From the IMG/VR virus record IMGVR_UViG_3300028610_001711, positions 1-38,456 of that record: 38,456 nucleotides of DNA, one strand, 5' to 3'. Origin of the DNA: a virus. This document shows positions 1-6,931 of the stretch, piece after piece; positions within the stretch are counted from its first letter, which is position 1, and each line of letters opens with the position of its first letter. A program made the translations under genes and the position numbers. The notes beneath the pieces were generated by a model. The model was not told the origin of the DNA, made no database searches, and worked only from the letters and a program-made list of their open reading frames with translations.

Positions 1-60
1 GTAAAGAACAAACCCTTCCTTATCTCGTACAACGTGATAGCTGTTCGGAGTGCTACGCAT
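1..60 (-). CDS. Partial gene cut by the window edge, possible DFVNAF-family member
   Basis: An ATG at 58-60 (complement) opens a frame that runs off the left edge after 20 codons, reading MRSTPNSYHVVRDKEGFVLY. An AGCAGG ribosome-binding site lies about 9 bases upstream. The last five residues, GFVLY, match the start of block A of the paralogous array (compare KGFILYN in M27), at the usual distance from the N-terminus. If correct, the family continues on the other side of the control region in the opposite orientation. Only the first fifth of the gene is visible. Confidence 0.5.
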   Translation of the reverse strand, partial: MRSTPNSYHVVRDKEGFVLY

Positions 61-77
61 AATCAATACCTGCTGAA

Positions 78-347
78 TTACTTTCTTACAGTAATACCTG
101 TACCACCAAAGGTGATTGATGTTCCGAGAAAGAACCCGAAATCATACCAACCACCATTGTTGTAAATGGCATAAATTGATATACTATCTGCATACAATGA
201 AAAGAACCAAGCAAAACCAAAGATCAGGCCATGCCAAAGTCCATGTAAAAACCCCACTGGGGCCATATTAGCAGCTTGCGCGAATGTTACAGTGTCAGCA
301 CAACCGGCTAATAGCAATAATATGGTTGCAACTATCAATATTCTCAT
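78..347 (-). CDS. Small lipoprotein with a hydrophobic body
   Basis: An 89-residue protein. It starts with a basic Met-Arg, a hydrophobic stretch (residues 3-13) and a lipobox LAGC with Cys at residue 16, so it should be lipidated and membrane-anchored. The mature part has a GFLHGLWHGLIFGFAWFFSL segment and an Asn-Gly-Gly-Trp-Tyr-Asp-Phe-Gly motif. Small lipoproteins with this HGL...YNNGGWYDFG pattern are common in bacteria but have no function I can name. An AGGG lies upstream of the ATG. It is divergent from the large array across the 1.4 kb control region. In a phage it could act as a lysogenic-conversion or superinfection-exclusion type membrane protein, but nothing in the sequence proves this. 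Confidence 0.75.
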   Translation of the reverse strand: MRILIVATILLLLAGCADTVTFAQAANMAPVGFLHGLWHGLIFGFAWFFSLYADSISIYAIYNNGGWYDFGFFLGTSITFGGTGITVRK

Positions 348-361
348 TTCATACCCTTTTG

Positions 362-814
362 TTTGGGCCTAAAGTTCTTTTATAATAGCATATTTGGGCC
401 ACCATTACAACCACAGTTCGAGATAACTGTCACCATGGGATACTATAGACTGTCCATAGACAACCATAGTACACGGTTAACACACTGGAGCACAGTCTGG
501 GCCATCGTGCAAGCCTCCGTGCCCCCAACCACCAGCCTATTATACAATCTTTTTTACAGTATGTCAAGCATTAACAACCATGGTTGTATGGTATGATGGT
601 TTGGGCCGAACTTAATTGCTAGATCAGCGTGGGGTATGCAACGCTTCAGGTGCTCTCAGGGCGGTTTATACCATACAACCATGGTTGTGATACCAACGAA
701 CCCTTTGGGCCATTAATCAGGCTACAATGGCCCGATGAATTTTTCCACAATGCCAAGCCCCAAGCATTTTACAGTCAAATTGTCAAGAGAATTCTAACTA
801 TGGTTGTTTGGGCC
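362..814. repeat. TTTGGGCC octamer repeats
   Basis: Exact TTTGGGCC copies lie at 362-369, 393-400, 600-607, 704-711 and 807-814, all in the same orientation, with a CTGGGCC variant at 497-503. At 553-607 and 770-814 the octamer closes a composite unit in the order TTTTACAGT, TGTCAAG, a GGTTGT palindrome arm, then TTTGGGCC. The octamer is GC-rich in an AT-rich setting. Its function is unknown. Confidence 0.6.
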
Positions 815-942
815 AACATGAAAATAAATCACTTGTAAAAAAGAATAGCGCTTGATCCAGTCTTTTATACATGGTCTAATACCCCTATATGAAAACGAAG
901 GATTTGTCAAGTTATTTACATTCTTTTATACAATTAATATAC

Positions 943-971
943 TTGACAACCATCGTAAAATGTGCTAAGGA
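943..971 (+). promoter_or_regulatory. Promoter-like element, copy 1
   Basis: TTGACA (943-948), a 17-base spacer ending TGTGC, then TAAGGA (966-971). The palindrome half site ACAACCAT overlaps the -35 box. The -10 box is poor for sigma-70, so a different sigma factor or an activator could be involved. Two more copies with the same architecture lie downstream. Confidence 0.4.
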
Positions 972-1015
972 GGTAAAATAATACCTGACTAAAATACTCA
1001 ACTATTCAAATAATC

Positions 1016-1044
1016 TTGACAATTGTTGTCAAGTGTGGTACGAC
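1016..1044 (+). promoter_or_regulatory. Promoter-like element, copy 2
   Basis: TTGACA (1016-1021), a 17-base spacer ending TGTGG, then TACGAC (1039-1044). The TGTG before the -10 position is shared with copies 1 and 3, although the rest of the spacer differs. Confidence 0.35.
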
Positions 1045-1165
1045 CACAACCATGGTTAAAATGCTCCCTAACTGCCCACAGGCCATAGAGTGATAGGGAC
1101 AACCACGGAAAACGGTTGCCACAATTGACGATGGTTGTCAAGTAAAAAATTGTCAACAACCATGG

Positions 1166-1194
1166 TTGACAATGGCGGGGAACTGTGCTAAGGG
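1166..1194 (+). promoter_or_regulatory. Promoter-like element, copy 3
   Basis: TTGACA (1166-1171) is formed by the right arm of the palindrome at 1151-1172. A 17-base spacer ending TGTGC and TAAGGG (1189-1194) follow. A protein bound to the palindrome would cover the -35 box. Confidence 0.4.
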
Positions 1195-1721
1195 TTCCAG
1201 CCGCGAAACTGTGGTTGTCGTGAGGACAGACCTTACTATCATTGAAAAACCAATATCCACCTTTACCCACAATTTTCCACTCTTCGACACAATTTAATCC
1301 CTTATAATTTATGAGCTTATAATTTATTAGATATTTTCTCACCCTGTACACGCCCAAAAATTGCTCAAATATCAATTAATGCTAACGCACGCGTTAGTAT
1401 AGTGGCCACAGGGTGCTGAAAGAGCCGATTTAAGAGCCGATTTACAGCTCCATTTACAACCACAGTTAAGACCCCATTTACAATGGCATTTACAGCCATA
1501 TTTAACAGTTCATTTACAACCATAGTAAAGACTTGACTAAAGGATTGACTAACCCTTTCGCTATAGCCTTGACTAACCCTCTGACTACCGGAGGAACTAC
1601 CAATGGGACTACGAATGTATGTATAGGGTCATTTACCGAACCATTTACAACGTAGCTAAGACCCATGTAAGAGTATAGCTAATCATTATAGCTAATAGGT
1701 AGTAAGAATGTAATTTACAGG

Positions 1722-1770
1722 TTGTATTTACAGAATAAGTAAGGTATACTACAGCCATAAATTATAAGGA
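1722..1770 (+). promoter_or_regulatory. Promoter and leader of the array
   Basis: TTGTAT (1722-1727), 17 bases, TATACT (1745-1750), then the leader CAGCCATAAATTATAAGGA (1752-1770), whose AAGGAG end is the ribosome-binding site of the first array gene. The TATACT plus 19-base leader recurs almost exactly at 3143-3168 before the third family member, so it is a reused expression element. The -35 box is weak. Confidence 0.45.
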
Positions 1771-1780
1771 GAGAATAGTG

Positions 1781-2176
1781 ATGAGTGAATCAATGGGACT
1801 ATGGAGTATCGAGGGTAAACTTCACTGGATTGATAGCGGTGAGGATATTGATTCCATAAAACGGTGTGAGTTCTGCCGGGAGTTCTTCAAGAAAGGCTCG
1901 GTGTTCAAGGCTCATGAAAGTCGTTGTGATTATCAGCACGGTGGCCAGACGCCCTGTCCAAGATGCCACAGCCCTGACATTCGGCACGAGGCGGCAAACT
2001 GTCCCTGTTGCAGAACGTGGGAAGGCCCCACATGTTGGTCTGTACCGATCTGTAATGAATGTGGACTCACAGGGACAGCGAACTCAGACGGTACGGTTTG
2101 GGATCAGTTGGTTTATATAGATGGCCTTCAAGGTCGAAGGTGGAGGCCGTGGAACTGGAAAGATGGTGACGACTGA
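1781..2176 (+). CDS. Cys/His-rich zinc-finger protein at the head of the array
   Basis: A 131-residue protein. The ATG at 1781 is preferred to the in-frame GTG at 1778 because AAGGAG lies at 1766-1771. It has three putative metal sites: a C2H2-like CEFC...H...C stretch near residues 28-50, CPRC plus CPCC near 58-78, and CNECG near 92. The repeated CxxC pairs point to structural zinc, so it may bind nucleic acid or protein; no family is recognised. Its TGA shares one base with the ATG of M1, so the two are translationally coupled. It lacks blocks A-D of the family that follows. Confidence 0.8.
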   Translation: MSESMGLWSIEGKLHWIDSGEDIDSIKRCEFCREFFKKGSVFKAHESRCDYQHGGQTPCPRCHSPDIRHEAANCPCCRTWEGPTCWSVPICNECGLTGTANSDGTVWDQLVYIDGLQGRRWRPWNWKDGDD

Positions 2177-2667
2177 TGTCATATAACAAGTATAAAGATG
2201 CCGAGTATAAGTTTACTGCCATTGCTAATCGCCATTTAGTGGGGGTTCCAATTGATACATGTTATATCGCTGCTGTACAGGGTGCCAGTTATCGTGGAAT
2301 TGGGAAGAGTGCGAAAGAGAGAATTGAGAACTTCGTAAATGAGATGCCTGTTGGGGGTGTTGTTTATGATGGGTATTTGCTTTATGATCTAGACACTGAG
2401 CTATTTGCTGGTGTTGATGGAAAATGGGAGAAGCGAGTAAAGAATATCCTAATTGACGGTGGTGACGTTAGTTTTCCTGCTGGTGAAGCAGTCCCACGTT
2501 TTAGTGTGGTTACATTACAAAGATTAGGAACGGGGGATGAAGTGGTGTTGGTTCCTTGTAAATCCCATGTGGCAGCGATTGATGATGATCTATTTATTTA
2601 TCAGGAGTTTGATTGGCACCGGGCATTTGGTTTAAAGAGCAGGAGCGGCAAGTTGTCGATTATGTAA
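2176..2667 (+). CDS. DFVNAF-family paralogue M1
   Basis: A 163-residue protein. Block A is GYLLYDLDTELFAG (66-79), Trp 84 follows, block C is VVLVPCKSH (123-131) and block D has the diverged form FDWHRAFGLK (145-154). It ends in a SRSGKL tail. M1, M2 and M3 form one subfamily: they share LLYDLDT(E/D)LFA, LVPCKSH, QEF(D/N)W and S(R/K)SGKL almost word for word but differ in the first 60 residues. Function unknown. Conserved cores with free N-termini suggest a common fold with variable partners. Confidence 0.85.
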   Translation: MSYNKYKDAEYKFTAIANRHLVGVPIDTCYIAAVQGASYRGIGKSAKERIENFVNEMPVGGVVYDGYLLYDLDTELFAGVDGKWEKRVKNILIDGGDVSFPAGEAVPRFSVVTLQRLGTGDEVVLVPCKSHVAAIDDDLFIYQEFDWHRAFGLKSRSGKLSIM

Positions 2668-2669
2668 TT

Positions 2670-3158
2670 ATGAGCAATCCACAAACTATAGGGGATCTTA
2701 TTAGGGAAATGGAGGAAAGGGATGGAATGTATGAAATGGAGAAAGGGAATTTTACTATGAGCAGTGGTATAGCTTGTAGGTTTGTTAATAAGCTGCCTGT
2801 TAATGTACGTGATAATTATTATTCTGGATATTTGCTTTATGATTTAGATACTGATTTATTTGCTGGTGCTGAAGGAGAATGGGAAGAACGAGTAAAGAAT
2901 GTTCTGCTTGAGGGTGATGGTGAGGATGTTTATTTTATGACTGGTGAGGATTGGGGGCCAAGTCCATACTTTAATAACGCAACGGCGTTGGACCTCTTGA
3001 ATAAACGAGATGAAATAATACTGGTTCCCTGTAAATCCCATGAGTCAAGGGTTACTGGTAATTTATATATCTGTCAGGAGTTTGATTGGAAATGGGCAGT
3101 TGTAATAAAGAGTAAGAGTGGCAAGTTGCTGATTAATCAATCTATACTTCAGCCATAA
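2670..3158 (+). CDS. DFVNAF-family paralogue M2
   Basis: A 162-residue protein with ATG at 2670, three bases after the TAA of M1. An in-frame ATG at 2613 would lie inside M1 and is unlikely. The core is GYLLYDLDTDLFAGAEGEW, IILVPCKSHES and QEFDWKWAVVIKSKSGKLL, closest to M1. Its N-terminal 50 residues (MSNPQTIGDLIREMEERDG...) are unrelated to M1, but IGDLI recalls the SIGDII start of M6 and M7. The tail runs into the repeated leader that precedes M3. Confidence 0.85.
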   Translation: MSNPQTIGDLIREMEERDGMYEMEKGNFTMSSGIACRFVNKLPVNVRDNYYSGYLLYDLDTDLFAGAEGEWEERVKNVLLEGDGEDVYFMTGEDWGPSPYFNNATALDLLNKRDEIILVPCKSHESRVTGNLYICQEFDWKWAVVIKSKSGKLLINQSILQP

Positions 3159-3168
3159 ATTATAAGGA
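3143..3168 (+). promoter_or_regulatory. Second copy of the array leader
   Basis: TATACT, two bases, then AGCCATAAATTATAAGGA, matching the element at 1745-1770 with one mismatch over 26 bases. It overlaps the end of M2 and supplies the ribosome-binding site AAGG for M3. No -35 box is visible at the right distance, so it may act as a translation leader more than a promoter. Confidence 0.45.
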
Positions 3169-3175
3169 TTTGTAA

Positions 3176-3661
3176 ATGTCAATTGCAGGACAAGAGAAAA
3201 GTAGAACCCTACGGGATAAAATAAAGGTAAGGGCCACGGTTGATGCAGTTACTTTTAGTACTGGGACAACGGTTATTACGTTTATAGACAATATGCCGCC
3301 CTCTGATATAATTGCCGTTTTTAATGGGTTTTTGCTTTATGATTTAGACACTGAGCTATTTGCTAGTGATAAACATGGGTGGGTTGAACATGAAAAAGAT
3401 TTGATTATTCATGTTGATCATGCCTATGTATCATGGGGAGAGAATGAACTATGGGGGAAAGATCTTGATGCCGCGCATCCACTTCTTAATGGTCAGCGGA
3501 TATTATCTTTATTAAAAAAGGGGGATGAAGTGGTGCTGGTTCCCTGTAAATCCCATGAATCAATAGTGGGGGAAGTTTTATTTATTTATCAGGAGTTTAA
3601 TTGGCAGTGTGCATTTGGTATAAAGAGCAGGAGCGGCAAGTTGCCGATTAAGTACTCATGA
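3176..3661 (+). CDS. DFVNAF-family paralogue M3
   Basis: A 161-residue protein of the M1 subfamily: GFLLYDLDTELFASDKHGW, VVLVPCKSHES, IYQEFNWQCAFGIKSRSGKLPI. The end matches M1 also at DNA level, showing a recent duplication, while the first half is different. The start at 3176 is set by AAGG in the leader. The stop overlaps the ATG of M4 (ATGA at 3658-3661). Confidence 0.85.
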   Translation: MSIAGQEKSRTLRDKIKVRATVDAVTFSTGTTVITFIDNMPPSDIIAVFNGFLLYDLDTELFASDKHGWVEHEKDLIIHVDHAYVSWGENELWGKDLDAAHPLLNGQRILSLLKKGDEVVLVPCKSHESIVGEVLFIYQEFNWQCAFGIKSRSGKLPIKYS

Positions 3662-4068
3662 GCATTAAAAATATGAGAAAATGGATGGCTGATATTGTTG
3701 ATATTAATAAAGAGACGCGTGCTCTTCACCTTCCCCTTAACAGAGAGATTAACAAAAGGGAAGGGTATGCTATTTGGCATGTGGAAAAGGAAGAGTATTT
3801 GTTTGTGGATAATGGCCATATTGGTTGGGACACTGCTGGTTTTTACTTGATCAGTGAAAAAGATATGGAGGCGTTACAAGAATTGTTATGGAAAAGGGTG
3901 TTCCAGCGAGAGATGCCGGTCTCGACAACAGAGAGGCAGAGGAATTTGTATCTAGGTGTGTTTAATGATGTTGATAAGGTACAAGTCATTCCTTGTGTGA
4001 AATATAAGGGTGAAGAATCAAAGCTTGACTTTGTTAATGCATTTGGGTTTGATGGAGCCGGAAGATGA
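3658..4068 (+). CDS. DFVNAF-family paralogue M4
   Basis: A 136-residue protein and the first with the full block D: GYAIWHVEKEEYLF (36-49), Trp 57, VQVIPCVKY (108-116), LDFVNAFGF (123-131). The last 57 bases of core DNA (from the IPCVKY codons to VNAF) differ from those of M6 at only a handful of positions, so codons as well as residues are conserved. Four-base ATGA overlaps lie on both sides. Confidence 0.85.
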   Translation: MSIKNMRKWMADIVDINKETRALHLPLNREINKREGYAIWHVEKEEYLFVDNGHIGWDTAGFYLISEKDMEALQELLWKRVFQREMPVSTTERQRNLYLGVFNDVDKVQVIPCVKYKGEESKLDFVNAFGFDGAGR

Positions 4069-4505
4069 GTCATACTGAGAAGAAATATGAAAAGAGACTG
4101 CTGACCCCGGAAGAACGATGGAATGATGTCGTGGATGATGCCCGTGTTGTTAGGCATAATGCTGAGATTGTTTCTGATATTAATAGGGAGATCAATAAGG
4201 TTGAGGGGTATGTCATTTGGCATATGGATGATGATAAGTATCTGTCTATGGATGATGATACTATTGGTTGGGATATTGCGCATTTTGTTGTCATTGATGG
4301 AGAAGATATAGAGATGTTGCAGGAGATGTTATATACGGGTTCTGACACCATCCTGACGGTAGCATCTGATTATCAAGTAGATTTGTATCATGCTGTGGTG
4401 ATCTGGGTGGCTCATTTACAGATTGTTCCTTGTGTAAAATACGAGGGCGAAGAGCCACAGTTTGATTATGTTAATGCATTTAGGTTTGATAGGGCTGAAC
4501 AATAA
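4065..4505 (+). CDS. DFVNAF-family paralogue M5
   Basis: A 146-residue protein. GYVIWHMDDDKYLS (48-61), Trp 69, LQIVPCVKYEGEEP (118-131), FDYVNAFRF (133-141). It is closest to M4 (shared INREINK(R/V)EGY and VKYxGEE). An extra charged N-terminus of about 25 residues precedes the shared part. It ends the first uninterrupted run of members; a 37-base gap and the HicB-like gene follow. Confidence 0.85.
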   Translation: MSHTEKKYEKRLLTPEERWNDVVDDARVVRHNAEIVSDINREINKVEGYVIWHMDDDKYLSMDDDTIGWDIAHFVVIDGEDIEMLQEMLYTGSDTILTVASDYQVDLYHAVVIWVAHLQIVPCVKYEGEEPQFDYVNAFRFDRAEQ

Positions 4506-4542
4506 GTAATTTACTGAATACAAACTAACAGAGGAATACAAA

Positions 4543-4845
4543 ATGAAAAAATCAGAGAAAACATTTACACGTATCAAATGCGAATTGATTAGAAGTGGTG
4601 AGGGGTACGCCGTTGAAATCCCGATGATGCTCATTTACACTCAGGGTGAAAGCAAAGAGGACGCCTATTCTATGGCCAAAGATTCTGTTGAAAATGTTTT
4701 TAATAAAGCAAATGTTGAAGTAATTATCTCTGATGTTGAAGATGACATTTTCTACATCACATCCACCAATGAAAAAACTTTCGTGGATTTTATTCGGAAA
4801 CAAGCCCCTACTACCGTAGAGGTAATGAACAGACGCAGAAATTGA
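4543..4845 (+). CDS. HicB-like small protein
   Basis: A 100-residue protein. Residues 19-52 (EGYAVEIPMM...TQGESKEDAYSMAKDSVENVF) match the HicB pattern, where a strand with GY-x-V-x-h-P is followed by T-x-G-x-S/T-x-x-E-A and a helix. HicB proteins are antitoxins with an RNase H-like fold, usually next to a HicA toxin. No HicA-like gene (short, GxSH motif) is adjacent, and no DNA-binding C-terminus is evident. It may be an orphan that neutralises a host HicA, or simply share the fold. A GAGG ribosome-binding site precedes the ATG. Confidence 0.55.
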   Translation: MKKSEKTFTRIKCELIRSGEGYAVEIPMMLIYTQGESKEDAYSMAKDSVENVFNKANVEVIISDVEDDIFYITSTNEKTFVDFIRKQAPTTVEVMNRRRN

Positions 4846-4868
4846 AAACCATTTGGCGAGGCTGAATA

Positions 4869-5369
4869 ATGAGTAATTTATTGAAATGGATGGATGCAGT
4901 GAAAGAGCAGAAATTCACCGAAATGGTGAAAAAGCATTCTTCAGAACTACTCGGATATGCCCACTGGATAAAGGGGGAACTTGAGGCTGAGGATTTGTTG
5001 CAGAAAACATGGCTCAAGGCATGGAGAAACTATGATAAAATTAAAGACGTGAAATCAGAAATAGCTTGGCTCAAGTTTATGATGAAACGCCTCTCTTTGC
5101 ATCAATTTGAGAGAATGGAATCAAAGATGGTGTTTATCCCCTTGGACGAACAGGAAAGAGACCTTTATTTTAATGTTGATTTCACTGATGCCATTTTTCT
5201 GGAACAGATGTTTGACAGAGCTTCACCTAAAGCGGCAGAGGCAGGAAGGCAGCGTGTACAAGAAGAATTAACTAATGTAGAAATACACAGAATGTATGGT
5301 ACCAACCCAATAACAGTAGCAACCAGATACATGCGTTTCGTAAAATATTGTCAGGAAAACTTACAATGA
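4869..5369 (+). CDS. ECF-like sigma factor
   Basis: A 166-residue protein with the two-domain plan of extracytoplasmic-function sigma factors. Residues 28-75 match sigma region 2: a short helix, then EAEDLLQKTWLKAWRNYDK, then EIAWLKFMMKR, the counterpart of the usual xAEDLxQExFLxxWR...WLxxIAxN. Residues 134-166 (LTNVEIHRMYGTNPITVATRYMRF...) read as a region 4 helix-turn-helix ending in the typical basic helix. It would bind host core RNA polymerase and redirect it. It is embedded in the array, and its stop overlaps the ATG of M6, so it is co-expressed with the paralogues. It does not resemble T4 gp55, which lacks region 4. Confidence 0.72.
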   Translation: MSNLLKWMDAVKEQKFTEMVKKHSSELLGYAHWIKGELEAEDLLQKTWLKAWRNYDKIKDVKSEIAWLKFMMKRLSLHQFERMESKMVFIPLDEQERDLYFNVDFTDAIFLEQMFDRASPKAAEAGRQRVQEELTNVEIHRMYGTNPITVATRYMRFVKYCQENLQ

Positions 5370-5707
5370 AATCAATAGGTGACATAATAAATGGTATGAA
5401 GTGGATGAATGTAGAGAAAGGGTATGTTCTATTACATATGGATTTAGACGCCTATCTGTTTGTTGATGACGAGTTACGATGGGACGCTGATAAGTTTTCT
5501 TCTATTGAAGAAGAAACTATTGATGTATTACGAGATTGGGTATGGCGGGGGACACCGAGTCTTGCATTAATCCCATTGTTGTTTCCGTTGTTCCAGTTTA
5601 TGTTTGACATGGCTGATTCTATTTTGGTCATTCCTTGTGTGAAATATGAGGGTGAAGAACCAAAGCTTGATTATGTTAATGCATTTAAGTTTGCTAGGGC
5701 CGAGTAA
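5366..5707 (+). CDS. DFVNAF-family paralogue M6
   Basis: A 113-residue protein, one of the shortest complete members. The ATG at 5366 (ATGA overlap with the sigma gene) is preferred to the TTG at 5348. It starts MKSIGDIINGM, nearly the same as M7, then GYVLLHMDLDAYLF (19-32), Trp 39, ILVIPCVKYEGEEPK (86-100), LDYVNAFKF (101-109). A hydrophobic stretch LIPLLFPLFQFMF (68-80) may be a buried helix. Confidence 0.85.
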   Translation: MKSIGDIINGMKWMNVEKGYVLLHMDLDAYLFVDDELRWDADKFSSIEEETIDVLRDWVWRGTPSLALIPLLFPLFQFMFDMADSILVIPCVKYEGEEPKLDYVNAFKFARAE

Positions 5708-6075
5708 TGACATCAATAGGTGACATAATAAAGAATATGAGATCAGCGTATGTCGTAAATCCTGATATAAGTAGCTGTATTGTATACAATACAAGGTATG
5801 AGAAGTATTTGAATGCAAATCTGGTTAACAATTATGTGTATTGGGATACAACTGGTTGGCTTTCTATACCGGATAAAGGAATTGAAATATTAAATGAGTT
5901 GTTAGTGGATGAATGCCAGCCCCTGCTAGTAGATACATCACTGGAAGCCATGGTTCCGATCATACAACTGGAACTGGAGTACATATTAATTGTTCCGTGT
6001 ATCCATTTTAAAAAGAAAAGCACAGAAGTACAGCTTGATTTTGTTAATGCATTTAGGTTTGATGAGGCTGAGTGA
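5707..6075 (+). CDS. DFVNAF-family paralogue M7
   Basis: A 122-residue protein. Its start codon shares one base with the TAA of M6. Its first 10 codons (MTSIGDIIKN) copy those of M6 at DNA level, pointing to a local tandem duplication. The core reads CIVYNTRYEKYLN (24-36), Trp 46, ILIVPCIHF (93-101), LDFVNAFRF (110-118). Confidence 0.85.
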   Translation: MTSIGDIIKNMRSAYVVNPDISSCIVYNTRYEKYLNANLVNNYVYWDTTGWLSIPDKGIEILNELLVDECQPLLVDTSLEAMVPIIQLELEYILIVPCIHFKKKSTEVQLDFVNAFRFDEAE

Positions 6076-6473
6076 TGGCTGAGTATTGGTATGATATTGT
6101 GGATAAAGCTGCTGCTTCTATCGGTGGTATTGGTTCCCTTGGTAAAGCCATTGAAGATATTGTTAAGGAAATATCCAAGAAAGAGGGATATGTTATTTTT
6201 GATATAGAAAGGGAAATGTATGTGTATATAGACGAAATTGTTGCGGTGTGGGATATTGATAAGTTCACTATTATTTCTGGAGATATCATTGATTCAATAC
6301 AGGACATAATTTCACACAACAAAAAGGAAATAATAGTAGGTTTGGATATATCCTTCCTTAATACGATGCGGGGGGTGGTTGATTCTCTGCTGATTATTCC
6401 TTGTGTGGAATATACGGGATTAGAACCAAAGCTTGACTTTGTTAATGCATTTAAGTTTAATGGGACTAAGTGA
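6075..6473 (+). CDS. DFVNAF-family paralogue M8
   Basis: A 132-residue protein. The ATG at 6075 is preferred to the GTG at 6072 because it directly follows the TGA of M7. GYVIFDIEREMYVY (38-51), Trp 59, LLIIPCVEY (105-113), LDFVNAFKF (120-128). The 25 bases ending at GCATTT in block D are identical to those in M4. A Gly/Ala-rich N-terminus (AAASIGGIGSLG) is private to this member. Confidence 0.85.
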   Translation: MAEYWYDIVDKAAASIGGIGSLGKAIEDIVKEISKKEGYVIFDIEREMYVYIDEIVAVWDIDKFTIISGDIIDSIQDIISHNKKEIIVGLDISFLNTMRGVVDSLLIIPCVEYTGLEPKLDFVNAFKFNGTK

Positions 6474-6931
6474 TGACTCAATCTACCCATCAGCGAACTG
6501 GGGTGAATAAAATTGCTGCTAAGTTGGTAAGGGGGAATATTGGTATTAGGGACGGTATCCAGAAGATAATTAAGAAACTCCATAAACAAGAAAAGCATAA
6601 AAGGGATGAACACACGGAGAAGGGGTATATTGTCTGGAATTCTATAGAGGATGTGTACTTAGGTGATAATGGATATCCAACCGAATCTATGTGGGAACAG
6701 AGTATTACATCTTTCATTTATTTTCTTTCTGAAGAAGATGTTGATGTGGTGCAGGCGTTGATAATTAATCATGGTCGATCTTCTGTAAATATAACGTCGC
6801 GGCAGTTAACTATATATCGAGCTGTGAATGAAATTTTGGACGGTGTGGTAATTGTTCCTAGTGTGTATTCTACAATGGGATATAAAGAGTTTGATTTTGT
6901 TAATGCCTTTAAGTTTGGTACAATAAAATGA
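6473..6931 (+). CDS. DFVNAF-family paralogue M9
   Basis: A 152-residue protein. A basic N-terminus of about 45 residues precedes the core (MTQSTHQRTG...HKQEKHKRDEHTEK). The core reads GYIVWNSIEDVYLGDN, then Trp, VVIVPSVYS (the usual Cys after Pro is Ser) and FDFVNAFKF. The basic head could contact nucleic acid or membrane lipids. The ATG at 6473 overlaps the TGA of M8, and its own stop overlaps M10. Confidence 0.83.
   Translation: MTQSTHQRTGVNKIAAKLVRGNIGIRDGIQKIIKKLHKQEKHKRDEHTEKGYIVWNSIEDVYLGDNGYPTESMWEQSITSFIYFLSEEDVDVVQALIINHGRSSVNITSRQLTIYRAVNEILDGVVIVPSVYSTMGYKEFDFVNAFKFGTIK

Larger units (their letters stand above)
407..1658. repeat. Dispersed palindrome ACAACCATGGTTGT (operator- or iteron-like)
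   Basis: Full palindromes lie at 574-587 and 675-688, and near-full ones at 1046-1057 and 1151-1172 (here extended by flanking TGTCA/TGACA arms). Half sites or variants begin at 407, 459, 945, 1098, 1456, 1516 and 1647, and on the other strand at 796, 1128 and 1206. Two sites (459 and 1098) have the arms GACAACC and GGTT(A/G)(A/C)C split by nine bases instead of two. A 14-base dyad of this kind is what a dimeric repressor or an initiator protein would bind. Several copies overlap TTGACA boxes. Confidence 0.75.
348..1780. other. 1.4 kb non-coding control region, repeat-rich
   Basis: No convincing gene lies here; the short open frames have no ribosome-binding sites and are composed of the repeats themselves. 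The stretch separates divergent transcription units. It holds about 14 copies of an ACAACCATGGTTGT-type palindrome or half site, five exact TTTGGGCC octamers in its left half, several TTGACA boxes with 17-base spacers, and runs of TTTACA and TTGACTAA in its right half (1430-1740). It looks like a multi-operator promoter region or a replication origin; the sequence alone does not decide which. Confidence 0.7.

Noticed and set aside
363-838. Two short plus-strand frames in the control region
   Set aside because: Both are interrupted by the repeats and have no credible start region; TTTGGGCC and the palindrome explain the sequence better.
968-985. Perfect Shine-Dalgarno AAGGAGGT in the control region
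   Set aside because: No start codon at the right distance opens a frame of more than a few codons; ATA at 981 meets a stop after three codons.
998-1375. 125-residue minus-strand frame in the control region
   Set aside because: It consists of translated palindrome copies, has no ribosome-binding site and an atypical composition for this genome.
407-1658. CRISPR array
   Set aside because: The repeats are short palindromes with irregular spacing, both orientations and no uniform spacers; no cas gene is present.
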